64,000 bases of DNA. It comes from Thiopseudomonas acetoxidans (GTDB lineage Bacteria; Pseudomonadota; Gammaproteobacteria; Pseudomonadales; Pseudomonadaceae). The position numbers and the translations under genes were made by a program. The notes under the pieces were generated by a model. That model saw only the letters and a list, made by a program, of their open reading frames with translations, was not told the origin of the DNA and made no database searches. Location: assembly GCF_030362935.1 (NCBI RefSeq), contig NZ_JAUCDY010000004.1, positions 1 to 64,000 of the forward strand, in the 5' to 3' direction. The first letter of the stretch is position 1. Each line of letters opens with the position of its first letter. Below, one piece after another: positions 34,893 to 43,552 of the stretch.

Positions 34893-36155
34893 GTGAGTAT
34901 GGTGCAAGATAATTTAGCAGTTGAGCAACACCCAGTTGTAGTCATAGGTGCAGGTCCTTCTGGTTCTATTGCTTCTGCTATTTTGCAGCGCAAAGGCCAT
35001 CAGGTTTTGGTGATTGAGCGGCAGGAATTTCCACGCTTTGTGATTGGTGAAAGTCTGTTGTCGCATTGCTTAGACTTTATTGAAGAAGCCGGCATGTTAG
35101 AGGCTGTACGCAATGCCGGTTTGCAAATTAAGCATGGCGCGGCCTTTGGTTGGGGCGAGCGCTATACCGAATTTGATTTCCGCGAGACCTACACCCCCGG
35201 TATGGGCAGCACCTATCAGGTGAGACGTGCAGGTTTTGATAAGTTGTTGGCGGACCAAGCCCAAGCTCAGGGAGTTGAAATTCGTTACCAAGAAGAAATT
35301 GTGGCGGTGGATAACTCTTCAGGTAAACCGCTGTTAACAGTGCGCCGCATAGCAGATGACAGCCAGTATCAAATACAGGCCGAGTTTATGCTGGATGCCA
35401 GCGGTTATGGGCGGGTGTTGCCACGCTTGCTGGACTTAGAGCTGCCCTCTGCCCTGCCAGTACGTAAAGCGGTGTTTACCCATGTGCGTGATTGTATTGA
35501 TGACCCGCAGTTTAACCGTGAAAAAATTCTGATTACCACCCACCCTGAAATGCGTGATGTATGGTACTGGAGTATTCCTTTTAGTGACGGCTATTGCTCA
35601 CTAGGAGTAGTGGCGTTGGAGGAACGTTTCGACGATCGTCCGGAAGATTTAGAGACCTGTCTGCGAGAGTTTGTTAGCGAAGCACCGAACTTGAAGCGTA
35701 TTTTTAAACATGCGATTTGGGATCAACCGATGCGCACGCTGGGTGGTTATTCGGCCAACGTAAAAACGTTACACGGTTCAGGTTTTGCTTTGCTAGGTAA
35801 TGCGGCTGAGTTTTTAGATCCAGTGTTTTCCTCTGGGGTAACCATTGCCATGCGCTCTTCAAGCATGGCGGCTAATTTGCTCGACCGTCAGTTACGCGGT
35901 GAGACGGTGGACTGGGAAACTGAGTTTGCTAAGCCGTTAAAAGTGGGCGTGGAAACCTTCCGCACCTATGTCGAAGGCTGGTATGACACCTCGTTTCAGG
36001 ATGTGATTTATTATGAAAACCCACAGCCGGAAGTAAAGCGCATGCTGTGCTCGATTTTGGCCGGCTATGCTTGGGATGAAACCAACCCTTATGTGGCCGA
36101 TTCTCGCCGTCGCTTAGCGGTGTTAGCAGAATTGTGTCGTATGCAGTCGCAATAA
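34893..36155 (+). CDS. Flavin-dependent halogenase-like oxidoreductase
   Basis: A 420-residue FAD enzyme. It has the GxGxxG motif (Gly19-Gly24), a lysine at residue 80 in LQIKHGAAFGWG where halogenases keep their catalytic lysine, the WxWxIP halogenase motif as WYWSIP (224-229), and the Fx.Px.Sx.G motif as FLDPVFSSG (307-315). The start is GTG at 34,893 or ATG at 34,899. It needs a reduced-flavin partner not seen here. By position it would halogenate the aryl head group, as in xanthomonadins. Alternatives are related FAD reductases or hydroxylases that lost halogenation. Confidence 0.75.
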   Translation: MSMVQDNLAVEQHPVVVIGAGPSGSIASAILQRKGHQVLVIERQEFPRFVIGESLLSHCLDFIEEAGMLEAVRNAGLQIKHGAAFGWGERYTEFDFRETYTPGMGSTYQVRRAGFDKLLADQAQAQGVEIRYQEEIVAVDNSSGKPLLTVRRIADDSQYQIQAEFMLDASGYGRVLPRLLDLELPSALPVRKAVFTHVRDCIDDPQFNREKILITTHPEMRDVWYWSIPFSDGYCSLGVVALEERFDDRPEDLETCLREFVSEAPNLKRIFKHAIWDQPMRTLGGYSANVKTLHGSGFALLGNAAEFLDPVFSSGVTIAMRSSSMAANLLDRQLRGETVDWETEFAKPLKVGVETFRTYVEGWYDTSFQDVIYYENPQPEVKRMLCSILAGYAWDETNPYVADSRRRLAVLAELCRMQSQ

Positions 36156-36634
36156 TGCTCAAGCGTTGGTTAGCGTTTTTAGCGGTGTTGTTGCTTGCCG
36201 GTTGTGCGGGGCAACGGACGGTACCTGACTTTCCTCAAGTAGAGTCTATTTGGCCGTTACCTGTACAACTGCTAGTGCAGGTTGAACAGCAGCAAGTAGA
36301 AGATTATTTGCTGGTTATCCAAGAACAGCATGACGGCGTGCGTTTTTCGTTGTTTAACCCAATGGGAATGCCGGTGGCGCGACAAGTATTACAGCGTGGG
36401 CGTTGGCTAGCGGAAGGGCTTTTACCGCCGAATCAGCAGGCTAAACAGTGGTTTGCAGCGGTGTTGTTTGCCCTTATGGTGCCTGAACAGGCCGCGCGTT
36501 TGTATCCTGAGGCACAAATAAGCGAACAGGCACGCGCATTAAAGGCCCAATGGCGGGTTGAATACGTCTCTGCAGAGCAGTTTATTCTGTATCTCGACAA
36601 CCAACAAAAAATAACAGTACAGCATCTACAATGA
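36155..36634 (+). CDS. apeN: DUF3261-type lipoprotein (aryl polyene cluster)
   Basis: About 159 residues. The signal ends in LLAGCAGQ, a lipobox with Cys at about residue 16, so it is a lipoprotein, probably at the outer membrane. The start at 36,155 shares its A with the preceding stop codon. Its place between the exporter and the second ketosynthase matches the small lipoprotein of APE clusters (DUF3261). It may be the acceptor for the LolA-like carrier, by inference. Confidence 0.72.
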   Translation: MLKRWLAFLAVLLLAGCAGQRTVPDFPQVESIWPLPVQLLVQVEQQQVEDYLLVIQEQHDGVRFSLFNPMGMPVARQVLQRGRWLAEGLLPPNQQAKQWFAAVLFALMVPEQAARLYPEAQISEQARALKAQWRVEYVSAEQFILYLDNQQKITVQHLQ

Positions 36635-37839
36635 TAAAAACTAAGAGTTACTTATCCGCGTTAGGCTTGGTGTGTCCGCTGGGGAGCAGCAAACAGCAGG
36701 TGGCAAAAAATTTGTTAGCCGGCGACAGTTCGGGTATGCAACCGGTGACGGGCTGGATTCCTGAAACCACCGCGATATGCGGTGTAGTAAATGCGCCATT
36801 GCCGCCAGTAAACTCCAAGTACCCATGGCAAAACTCTAGGAACAATCAATTATTGCTGGCCGCGACCGAGCAAATAATGCCTGAGCTAGACGTGGCGATT
36901 GTACGCTATGGCAAGGCGCGTATAGCGGTGATTATTGGCACCAGTACCAGCGGCATCTATGAAGCAGGTTTGCATATTACTGAATTGCACTGTGAGGGTG
37001 TTTTACCGCAGGCGTTTGATTATCGCCGGCAAGAGCTGGGTGATCCGGCGTTATTTTTAAGTCATTGGCTGGATTTGTCAGGCCCCAGCTACAGTATTTC
37101 AACGGCTTGTACCTCAAGTGCGCGCGCGCTAATCAGCGCTAAGCGCATGTTGCAGGCGGGTTTGTGTGATGCGGTTATTTGTGGTGGCTCTGATAGCCTA
37201 TGCCATTTAACACTGAATGGATTTTCGAGTTTAGAGGCGGTTAGTACGGCGCATTGCAATCCGTTTTCCAAAAATCGTCAAGGCATTAATATTGGCGAAG
37301 CGGCGGTGGTGTTTTTGTTAACCCGCGAACTGCTGCATGATGACCAGCCCACGCCTGTGCTTGCAGGGGTTGGGGCAAGCTCTGATGCGTACCATATTTC
37401 AGCACCTCAGCCTGAGGGTGAGGGTGCTGTTAAGGCCATGCAATTAGCTTTGGCCGATGCACAGCTTGTGCCTGAGCAAATTAGTTATATTAATTTGCAC
37501 GGTACCGCGACCCAGCATAACGACTCGATGGAGTCTGCAGCGGTGAATCAGTTGTTTGGTGCTGGCAAGCCTTGCTCATCAACCAAGCCGTTAACTGGTC
37601 ACACGCTTGGGGCTGCTGGAGCTTTGGAAGCCGCCTTTTGTTGGCTGGCTATGCAAGGTAGCTATAACCCAAGCAAGCTGCATATACCGCATGTGTGGGA
37701 TGGCGCTGCAGATGCAGAGTTAGCGCAGCTTAATTTATGTAAGGCTGGACATAGGTTTGCGCAAGGTGTTGAGCCTTGGTTAATGAGTAACTCTTTTGCC
37801 TTTGGTGGTAACAATACAAGTTTGATTTTAGGGTTTTAA
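36631..37839 (+). CDS. apeO: Beta-ketoacyl-ACP synthase (aryl polyene cluster)
   Basis: A 402-residue FabF-type ketosynthase. The nucleophile is Cys160 in ISTACTSSARAL; the histidines lie in NLHGTATQHNDS and KPLTGHTLGAAGALEA. All three catalytic positions are intact. It overlaps apeN by four bases. In the studied APE system this enzyme forms the active heterodimer with the ApeC chain-length factor. Confidence 0.9.
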   Translation: MIKTKSYLSALGLVCPLGSSKQQVAKNLLAGDSSGMQPVTGWIPETTAICGVVNAPLPPVNSKYPWQNSRNNQLLLAATEQIMPELDVAIVRYGKARIAVIIGTSTSGIYEAGLHITELHCEGVLPQAFDYRRQELGDPALFLSHWLDLSGPSYSISTACTSSARALISAKRMLQAGLCDAVICGGSDSLCHLTLNGFSSLEAVSTAHCNPFSKNRQGINIGEAAVVFLLTRELLHDDQPTPVLAGVGASSDAYHISAPQPEGEGAVKAMQLALADAQLVPEQISYINLHGTATQHNDSMESAAVNQLFGAGKPCSSTKPLTGHTLGAAGALEAAFCWLAMQGSYNPSKLHIPHVWDGAADAELAQLNLCKAGHRFAQGVEPWLMSNSFAFGGNNTSLILGF

Positions 37840-37843
37840 GTGG

Positions 37844-38290
37844 ATGTGGCCTCTTGCTGAGTTATTACCCCATGCGGGTAATATGATTTTATTGGAGCGA
37901 ATTGAGCATTACGATGATGAGACTATCGTTGCTTATTTAACAGTGCGTGACGGCTGTTTATTTAGCCAAGCAGATGGCAGTTATCCGGCTTATTTAGGGG
38001 TGGAATTGATGGCGCAAGCAATCGCTGCTTATGCGGGATTGAAGGCTAGACATGCAGGTGAGCCTGTTCGGCTTGGGTTTTTGTTAGGTACCCGCAAGTA
38101 TGAGTCTAATGTCAGCCGTTTTCCTTTAGGCAGTGAGTTACGGGTTAGTGCTAAACGCTCACTGGAAGATGATAGCGGGATGGGCGTGTTTGAATGCGAG
38201 CTTACCTCTGATGATATTCAGGTTTGTGCTAGATTAAACGTTTATCGCCCCAACAATGTGACAAGTTATATTCAGGAGACTCCCCCTTGA
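37844..38290 (+). CDS. apeP: 3-hydroxyacyl-ACP dehydratase (aryl polyene cluster)
   Basis: A 148-residue hotdog-fold protein of the FabA/FabZ superfamily. The N-terminal WPLAELLPHAGNMILLERI contains the LPH motif, and GVELMAQAIAAYAGLK is the central helix with the acidic residue. It should act with the dehydratase domain fused to the ligase to introduce each double bond. It starts 4 bases after apeO and overlaps apeQ. Confidence 0.85.
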   Translation: MWPLAELLPHAGNMILLERIEHYDDETIVAYLTVRDGCLFSQADGSYPAYLGVELMAQAIAAYAGLKARHAGEPVRLGFLLGTRKYESNVSRFPLGSELRVSAKRSLEDDSGMGVFECELTSDDIQVCARLNVYRPNNVTSYIQETPP

Positions 38291-39015
38291 GCGAACGTAT
38301 TTTAGTAACGGGTTCTAGCCGTGGTATTGGTCGTGCAATCGCATTACGTTTAGCGCAAGCAGGTTTTGATATTAGCCTGCATTGTCGTAGCGGTTTGGCC
38401 GAAGCAGAACAAGTCGCCGAGCAAGTTAAAGCGTTGGGACGGCAAGTCGATATTTTGCAGTTTGATGTAGCTGATCGACAAGCAGTACGCGAGCAGCTTG
38501 AGCAGGCGATTGAGCGCAATGGTGCTTGGTACGGCGTAGTGTGCAATGCCGGTTTAACGCGCGACGGTGCTTTCCCGGCGTTAACTGAAGATGATTGGGA
38601 CACTGTGCTCAGAACCAATTTAGACGGCTTTTACAACGTATTGCATCCGCTAATGATGCCCATGATTCGCCGCCGTAAAGCAGGACGTATCGTATGTATG
38701 ACTTCTGTTTCTGGTCTTATTGGTAACCGCGGTCAGGTGAATTACAGTGCTTCAAAAGCAGGCATAATTGGTGCCGCAAAGTCGCTGGCTATTGAGCTGG
38801 CTAAGCGCAAAATTACGGTAAATTGCGTTGCACCTGGTTTAATCGATACTGCGATGCTGGACGAACACGTGCCAGTAGCTGAAATGCTGAAAATGATTCC
38901 AGCGCAGCGCATGGGTACAGCAGAGGAAGTGGCTGGAGTGGTTAATTTTTTGATGTCTGATGAAGCGTCTTATATTACGCGTCAGGTAATCGCAGTGAAT
39001 GGCGGACTATGTTAA
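38287..39015 (+). CDS. apeQ: 3-ketoacyl-ACP reductase (aryl polyene cluster)
   Basis: A 242-residue FabG-like short-chain dehydrogenase. It has TGSSRGIGRAIAL for NADPH binding, the CNAG motif, a catalytic Ser in MTSVSG and YSASK. The start is TTG at 38,287, overlapping the apeP stop by four bases; no upstream ATG or GTG fits better. It reduces the keto group after each elongation. Confidence 0.9.
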   Translation: MSERILVTGSSRGIGRAIALRLAQAGFDISLHCRSGLAEAEQVAEQVKALGRQVDILQFDVADRQAVREQLEQAIERNGAWYGVVCNAGLTRDGAFPALTEDDWDTVLRTNLDGFYNVLHPLMMPMIRRRKAGRIVCMTSVSGLIGNRGQVNYSASKAGIIGAAKSLAIELAKRKITVNCVAPGLIDTAMLDEHVPVAEMLKMIPAQRMGTAEEVAGVVNFLMSDEASYITRQVIAVNGGLC

Positions 39016-40247
39016 TGGTTGGATTAAAGCGTGTAGTTATTACGGGAATAGGTGGTGTTTCCGCACTAGGCGATGATTGGGCAACCATCAGCGATAATTT
39101 TCTGAATAATCGCAGCGGCATTCGCTACATGCACGAGTGGGATCGTTTTACCGATTTAAATACGCGCTTGGGTGGTCCGCTTAATGATTTCACTGTACCG
39201 GCGCACTGGACACGCAAACAATTACGCAGCATGGGTCCTGTATCGCAATATGTAGTGTATGCGGCTGAACGTGCTTTAGATGACGCTGGATTGTTAGGTG
39301 AGCCCAGTATTCAAGATGGTCGTATGGGTGTGGCCTGTGGCTCATCAACGGGCAGTCCGCAAGAAGCAAAAAACTTTGCCAATATGCTCTTGAACTCAGT
39401 ATCACATGGTCTAAATGCCAACACCTATGTGCGAATGATGCCGCATACTACAGCCGCCAATATCAGTATTTTCTTTGGTCTAAAGGGGCGTGTTATTCCT
39501 ACCTCAAGCGCCTGTACCAGCGGTAGTCAAGGCATTGGTTATGCCTATGAAGCGATTAAGTTCGGCTGTATTCCGATGATGTTGGCCGGTGGTGGGGAAG
39601 AGTTATGTGCTACTGAAGCCATGGTATTTGATGCGCTGTATGCCACCAGTTTAAAAAATGATACGCCCACCAAGACGCCACAGCCCTATGATGTTGACCG
39701 AGATGGTTTAGTTATCGGTGAGGGTGCAGGTATTTTTGTACTGGAAGAGTTAGAGCATGCCTTGGCACGTGGTGCGCACATTTATGCAGAAATTGTAGGG
39801 TTTGGCAGCAATGCTGATGGCTCACACATTACCAAGCCAGAAAAAAACACCATGCGTATTGCTATGGAGCTGGCTTTGCAGGATGCACAGTTGCCAGCAA
39901 GTGCCATCGGTTATGTAAACGGTCACGGCACGGCGACTGATTCAGGTGACATAGCTGAAACCCAGGCCACCAGTGAGCTGTTTGGCGAACAGATGCCTAT
40001 CAGCTCACAAAAAAGCTTTTTAGGCCATACGCTAGGCGCCTGTGGCGCGCTAGAGTCTTGGTTTAGTATTCAGATGATGAACTCTGACACCTATATCCAT
40101 ACACTCAATCTAAACAACGTGGATAGTCGCTGCGGAGCGTTAGATTATTTAACGGCACCACGCCAGATGCAGAATGAGTACGTGATGAATAATAACTTTG
40201 CTTTTGGCGGCATTAATACGTCTTTGGTTTTTAAACGCTGGAGTTAA
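39009..40247 (+). CDS. apeR: Beta-ketoacyl-ACP synthase, second (aryl polyene cluster)
   Basis: A 412-residue FabF-type ketosynthase with Cys169 in TSSACTSGSQGIGYAYEA, and histidines in YVNGHGTATDSGD and SQKSFLGHTLGACGALES. It overlaps apeQ by seven bases. In the studied system ApeR is a stand-alone ketosynthase, possibly for starting or early elongation. It differs widely from the apeO product, so it is not a recent copy. It is the last recognisable biosynthesis gene of the operon. Confidence 0.9.
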   Translation: MLMVGLKRVVITGIGGVSALGDDWATISDNFLNNRSGIRYMHEWDRFTDLNTRLGGPLNDFTVPAHWTRKQLRSMGPVSQYVVYAAERALDDAGLLGEPSIQDGRMGVACGSSTGSPQEAKNFANMLLNSVSHGLNANTYVRMMPHTTAANISIFFGLKGRVIPTSSACTSGSQGIGYAYEAIKFGCIPMMLAGGGEELCATEAMVFDALYATSLKNDTPTKTPQPYDVDRDGLVIGEGAGIFVLEELEHALARGAHIYAEIVGFGSNADGSHITKPEKNTMRIAMELALQDAQLPASAIGYVNGHGTATDSGDIAETQATSELFGEQMPISSQKSFLGHTLGACGALESWFSIQMMNSDTYIHTLNLNNVDSRCGALDYLTAPRQMQNEYVMNNNFAFGGINTSLVFKRWS

Positions 40248-40249
40248 CA

Positions 40250-40642
40250 ATGAAAAAAACAGGGATTGCGCTTAGTCTTTGTACTTTTTTGCTGATTGGT
40301 TGCGGTACTTCTGCACCCGTTATGAGTATCAGCCAGACGGTTGCTACTCAGCAAGCCGGTGACTCGATGCGTACGCAGAGCGCAATTTATGAGGCACTAC
40401 AAGGACGTGGCTGGCAGTTACAGTCAGACGATGGTCAGAAAATAATTGCGCGTTATAACAAACATGATCGCCATCTAGCGGTCATACAGATTGATTACAG
40501 TGCTTATAGGTACTCTATTAAGCACGTGTCTAGCCAAGGTTTGGACTATAACGTGAAGCGCAACAGTATCCATAGAAATTTTAATCGCTGGATTAAAAAC
40601 TTAGAAATGGATATAAATACCAAATTAAGTTTCATGCCTTAA
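40250..40642 (+). CDS. Small predicted lipoprotein downstream of the aryl polyene operon
   Basis: A 130-residue protein beginning MKKTG and with a signal ending LLIGCGTS, a lipobox. The mature part has the pattern of a short alpha-beta domain (YEALQGRGWQLQSDDGQKIIARYN). It starts 2 bases after apeR, so it is probably part of the same transcript. I do not recognise the family. Confidence 0.6.
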   Translation: MKKTGIALSLCTFLLIGCGTSAPVMSISQTVATQQAGDSMRTQSAIYEALQGRGWQLQSDDGQKIIARYNKHDRHLAVIQIDYSAYRYSIKHVSSQGLDYNVKRNSIHRNFNRWIKNLEMDINTKLSFMP

Positions 40643-40705
40643 TCAGGCAGGGCGAGCTACGTTATTATGCGGAAGTAATGTGGTTAAATCAAAGCGAGGT
40701 GATTT

Positions 40706-41143
40706 ATGAAATTAAAAACAATTTTGGCGGTATTTTTAACCGCACTGTGCTTGCCGATTGTGTCGCAAGCACGCGATACGACTCATTTTTTAAACTTTAA
40801 CGAGGTGCTTCAAGAAGCTTTAGCCGCAGGACGGTTGGATGGCAGTGTAAAGTTTTACTTAGATAGCCAACCCAGTGGCGCAAAGGTTATTCGTAAGGGT
40901 TTGACTACCAGTAAGAAAACCAACGCCTTTAATAAATCAGACCAGGCGGCGTGCAGTTGGGCGTTGCAGTCTGCACTCATACAGTTCGAAACAGCGGCCA
41001 AGAATGCAGGCGCTAATGCGGTGGTGAACTTGGTGAGTAACTATAAGCATAATGTGTATAAGAGCCGCGATAATTATGAATGTCATGCAGGCGGTATATT
41101 GGCTGGTGTAGCGCTCAAAGGTGATTTGGCGAAGACGCGTTAA
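40706..41143 (+). CDS. Small exported protein of unknown function
   Basis: A 145-residue protein with a signal peptide ending near VSQA (about residue 22). The body has a central helix and the segment AAKNAGANAVVNLVSNY, similar to YbjQ-like and 'excinuclease ATPase subunit'-annotated small proteins; that label is a historical misnomer, and no nuclease motif is visible. Two cysteines (about residues 82 and 131) could form a disulfide. It has an AGCGAGGTG ribosome binding site and ends before a strong terminator. Confidence 0.6.
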   Translation: MKLKTILAVFLTALCLPIVSQARDTTHFLNFNEVLQEALAAGRLDGSVKFYLDSQPSGAKVIRKGLTTSKKTNAFNKSDQAACSWALQSALIQFETAAKNAGANAVVNLVSNYKHNVYKSRDNYECHAGGILAGVALKGDLAKTR

Positions 41144-41173
41144 TCGTTATTTCGCACTTTTTAGCTTAAACAA

Positions 41174-41205
41174 CAAAAAAACCTTGCCCAGAGCAAGGTT
41201 TTTTT
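41174..41205. terminator. Bidirectional terminator
   Basis: The hairpin ACCTTGC-CCAGA-GCAAGGT sits between an A run and a T run of seven. It works for the plus-strand APE operon on its left and for the minus-strand gene at 41,236 on its right. It marks the right end of the aryl polyene unit. Confidence 0.85.
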
Positions 41206-41235
41206 GTGCATCATTGAATTGACGGTGTTTATAGT

Positions 41236-41979
41236 TTACGGATAACCAGGTTCTTGTGAATTTAGAATCACATCAGAGACGCGATAGGTACCGGAATAAG
41301 CAGATTGATTAGAAAACACTACACGGCCTTGACCCTTGTAGTAATAAATCGTGCGATGGGCGTCCTTTCCTGAAAAATTAAAGGGAATAAATGCCTTGCC
41401 AGTAATATGGCTGTTTGTTGATGTAGGAGAGCCCGCTAGGACGTCTACTTCCTGCATGCTCATGCCCACTTTGATCTCGGCTAAAGAAACTTTATCGCTG
41501 GATTTAGATTTGGCTGCAGGTTGAGTTTTAGCCGCTGGTTTTGCAGCAGTGTCGGTTTTGGTTAAGTTGACTGAGCCGGGCTGAAACTGTGTTACCGAAC
41601 CATCTTTAAGGTTTTTTAACGCTTTTTGTGCATGTTTCTTAACTTTTTTAAAAGAGGTGTTCGTGTGGATATTTTTTATCACGGATTGGTAACGCGAGTT
41701 ACCTGAGCTACCTAGCGCGACGATAGCCCAAGAGGTTGCATCAATTTGATTGCCGCCGGGTTTTTGATAATCCATCCACAGGCGCTCAGCCAGTGCATCC
41801 AGTACTTCTACTTCATCCATACCTGTCTGTTGGATACTTTTTGCCACATCTCTGACTGTGCCAGGGCCACCTTGGCTAATTCGCTCGATATAGTGCTGCC
41901 CTACGCTACTCACAGCCTGTGCTGTGGCTGCAACAAAAAATAACGCAAGTGTTACTGCCCTGACTAAAAGTGTCTTCAT
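41236..41979 (-). CDS. Exported protein with a C-terminal BamE/SmpA-like domain
   Basis: A 247-residue protein with a clear signal peptide ending ATAQA (about residue 22). Residues about 25-125 are helical, perhaps HEAT-like. A Lys/Ala/Thr linker follows, and then a domain starting SLAEIKVGMSMQEVDVLAGSP that resembles the SmpA/OmlA (BamE-like) fold, ending in a GRVVFSNQS segment. It is not the housekeeping BamE, which is shorter and a lipoprotein. The function is unknown. Confidence 0.55.
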   Translation of the reverse strand: MKTLLVRAVTLALFFVAATAQAVSSVGQHYIERISQGGPGTVRDVAKSIQQTGMDEVEVLDALAERLWMDYQKPGGNQIDATSWAIVALGSSGNSRYQSVIKNIHTNTSFKKVKKHAQKALKNLKDGSVTQFQPGSVNLTKTDTAAKPAAKTQPAAKSKSSDKVSLAEIKVGMSMQEVDVLAGSPTSTNSHITGKAFIPFNFSGKDAHRTIYYYKGQGRVVFSNQSAYSGTYRVSDVILNSQEPGYP

Positions 41980-42091
41980 CTAGATATCCTCGGTTAAAAT
42001 GAAATTGGATTGGCAATTGTATGTGTTTTTTGTAGCAGAGTGTGAACGAACAATAGTAGAAGTAAAGCGGTGTCTCATTTTACAAAAAAAT

Positions 42092-42120
42092 AAAAAAAGC
42101 CTCTTTAAAAAGAGGCTTTT
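42092..42120 (-). terminator. Terminator after hemE
   Basis: Arms AAAGCCTCTTT and AAAGAGGCTTT form a stem followed on the minus strand by a T run. It begins 32 bases past the hemE stop and should end that transcript. Confidence 0.8.
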
Positions 42121-42151
42121 AAAGTTTTAGAGCGTGTCTAGGATGCTGTAC

Positions 42152-43228
42152 TTATTGATGGTACTTAGCTGATAACTCATGTACCGCTTCAATAAAGGCG
42201 CCGGCGTTTTCTGGTTTTACTTCTGGGGTGATGCCGTGGCCTAGGTTGAACACGTGACCTTCGCCGTGGCCATAGCTGGCCAAAATACGCTCAACTTCTT
42301 TGCGAATACCTGCGGGGCTGGCATAGAGCGCCGAAGGGTCCATGTTGCCTTGCAAGGCAACCTTGTCGCCGACACGCTGACGGGCAACACCCATGTCACA
42401 GGTCCAGTCGAGTCCTAAAGCTTCTACACCGGTGTCAGCCATGGACTCAAGCCACAGACCGCCGCCCTTGGTGAATAGAATGACCGGCACGCGGCGACCG
42501 TCGTTTTCACGAATTAAGCCATCCACAATTTTCTTCATATAGGCTAAAGAAAACTCTTGGTAAGCCGCTGAAGACAAGCTACCGCCCCAGCTATCAAAAA
42601 TCTGTACCGCCTGTGCACCTGCTAAAATCTGCGCATTCAGGTAGCTAGTGACTGATTGAGCCAGCTTATCTAGTAGTCTGTGCATCGCTGCTGGATTGTC
42701 ATACATGAAAGCTTTGCTCTTGCGGAAATCCTTGGATGAGCCGCCTTCAACCATATAGGTGGCGAGCGTCCAGGGGCTGCCAGCAAAGCCAATCAAGGGT
42801 ACACGGCCATTGAGTTCGCGGCGAATGGTACGTACGGCATCCATAACATAACCAAGGTCTTGCTCGGGATCTGGAATAGGTAGTGCGTCAATGGCTTCTG
42901 GGGTGTCGACTATTTTCTTAAAGCGTGGACCTTCACCCGTTTCAAAATACAACCCTAAGCCCATCGCATCTGGAATAGTCAGGATGTCGGAGAATAAAAT
43001 AGCTGCGTCTAAAGGGTATCGTTCAAGTGGTTGCAGTGTAACTTCACAGGCCATTTCTGGGTTCATGCATAAACCCATAAAATCACCTGCTTTGGCGCGA
43101 CTTGCACGGTATTCAGGCAAATAACGCCCTGCCTGGCGCATCATCCAAACTGGGGTTACATCTACAGGCTGCTTAAGCAGTGCACGGAGAAAACGATCAT
43201 TTTTCAGAGCAGTCATATTAACGTCCAA
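42152..43228 (-). CDS. hemE: Uroporphyrinogen decarboxylase
   Basis: A 358-residue enzyme converting uroporphyrinogen III to coproporphyrinogen III in heme synthesis. The N-terminal signature PVWMMRQAGRYLPEYR (residues about 24-39) and GFAGSPWTLATYMVEG are intact. It is a single-gene unit with its own terminator. An in-frame ATG at residue 5 (MTALKN) is an alternative start. Confidence 0.96.
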   Translation of the reverse strand: MDVNMTALKNDRFLRALLKQPVDVTPVWMMRQAGRYLPEYRASRAKAGDFMGLCMNPEMACEVTLQPLERYPLDAAILFSDILTIPDAMGLGLYFETGEGPRFKKIVDTPEAIDALPIPDPEQDLGYVMDAVRTIRRELNGRVPLIGFAGSPWTLATYMVEGGSSKDFRKSKAFMYDNPAAMHRLLDKLAQSVTSYLNAQILAGAQAVQIFDSWGGSLSSAAYQEFSLAYMKKIVDGLIRENDGRRVPVILFTKGGGLWLESMADTGVEALGLDWTCDMGVARQRVGDKVALQGNMDPSALYASPAGIRKEVERILASYGHGEGHVFNLGHGITPEVKPENAGAFIEAVHELSAKYHQ

Positions 43229-43356
43229 TTAACGAGTAAGAAGCCATTTCGCTGAAATTGCGATACTAGGCAGGTAGTTATGACTTTTAAGTATAGCTGA
43301 TTTGATTAAAAAGTATTTGATTTGGCAGGCTTGTATTAAGATAAAATAATCGTGCA

Positions 43357-43383
43357 TAAAAAAACCCCGCCGAAGCGGGGTTT
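43357..43383 (-). terminator. Terminator downstream of the acyl-CoA dehydrogenase operon
   Basis: Perfect arms AACCCCGC and GCGGGGTT with a CGAA loop are followed by seven T on the minus strand. It lies about 170 bases past the stop at 43,553 and just past the 17-codon open frame at 43,399-43,452. It ends the minus-strand transcript. Confidence 0.85.
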
Positions 43384-43398
43384 GCAGACTGTATCCAT

Positions 43399-43452
43399 TT
43401 ACGCATCCAGCAACATATCCTTTGTAAGCCTACGAGCCTTGGCAGGCGCCAT
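43399..43452 (-). CDS. Possible 17-residue microprotein
   Basis: On the minus strand AAGAAGGACGAAC precedes ATG at 43,452; the frame MAPAKARRLTKDMLLDA ends with TAA at 43,399. It is followed 16 bases later by a strong terminator. A strong ribosome binding site plus a downstream terminator suggests translation, but a frame this short can arise by chance. Together with the terminator it accounts for much of the 324-base gene-free stretch between hemE and the dehydrogenase. Confidence 0.3.
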   Translation of the reverse strand: MAPAKARRLTKDMLLDA

Positions 43453-43552
43453 GTTCGTCCTTCTTTTCCTAGGTATTTAGTGTAGGCAATTAACCACTGA
43501 CATCGCTAGAGGAGATTAGCGCTAGTTCGTGTAAGCTTTTGCTTACAAGAAC

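Noticed and set aside
40706..41143. Excinuclease ATPase subunit
   Set aside because: No Walker motifs or zinc fingers; the protein has a signal peptide and is 145 residues. The label comes from old automatic annotation.
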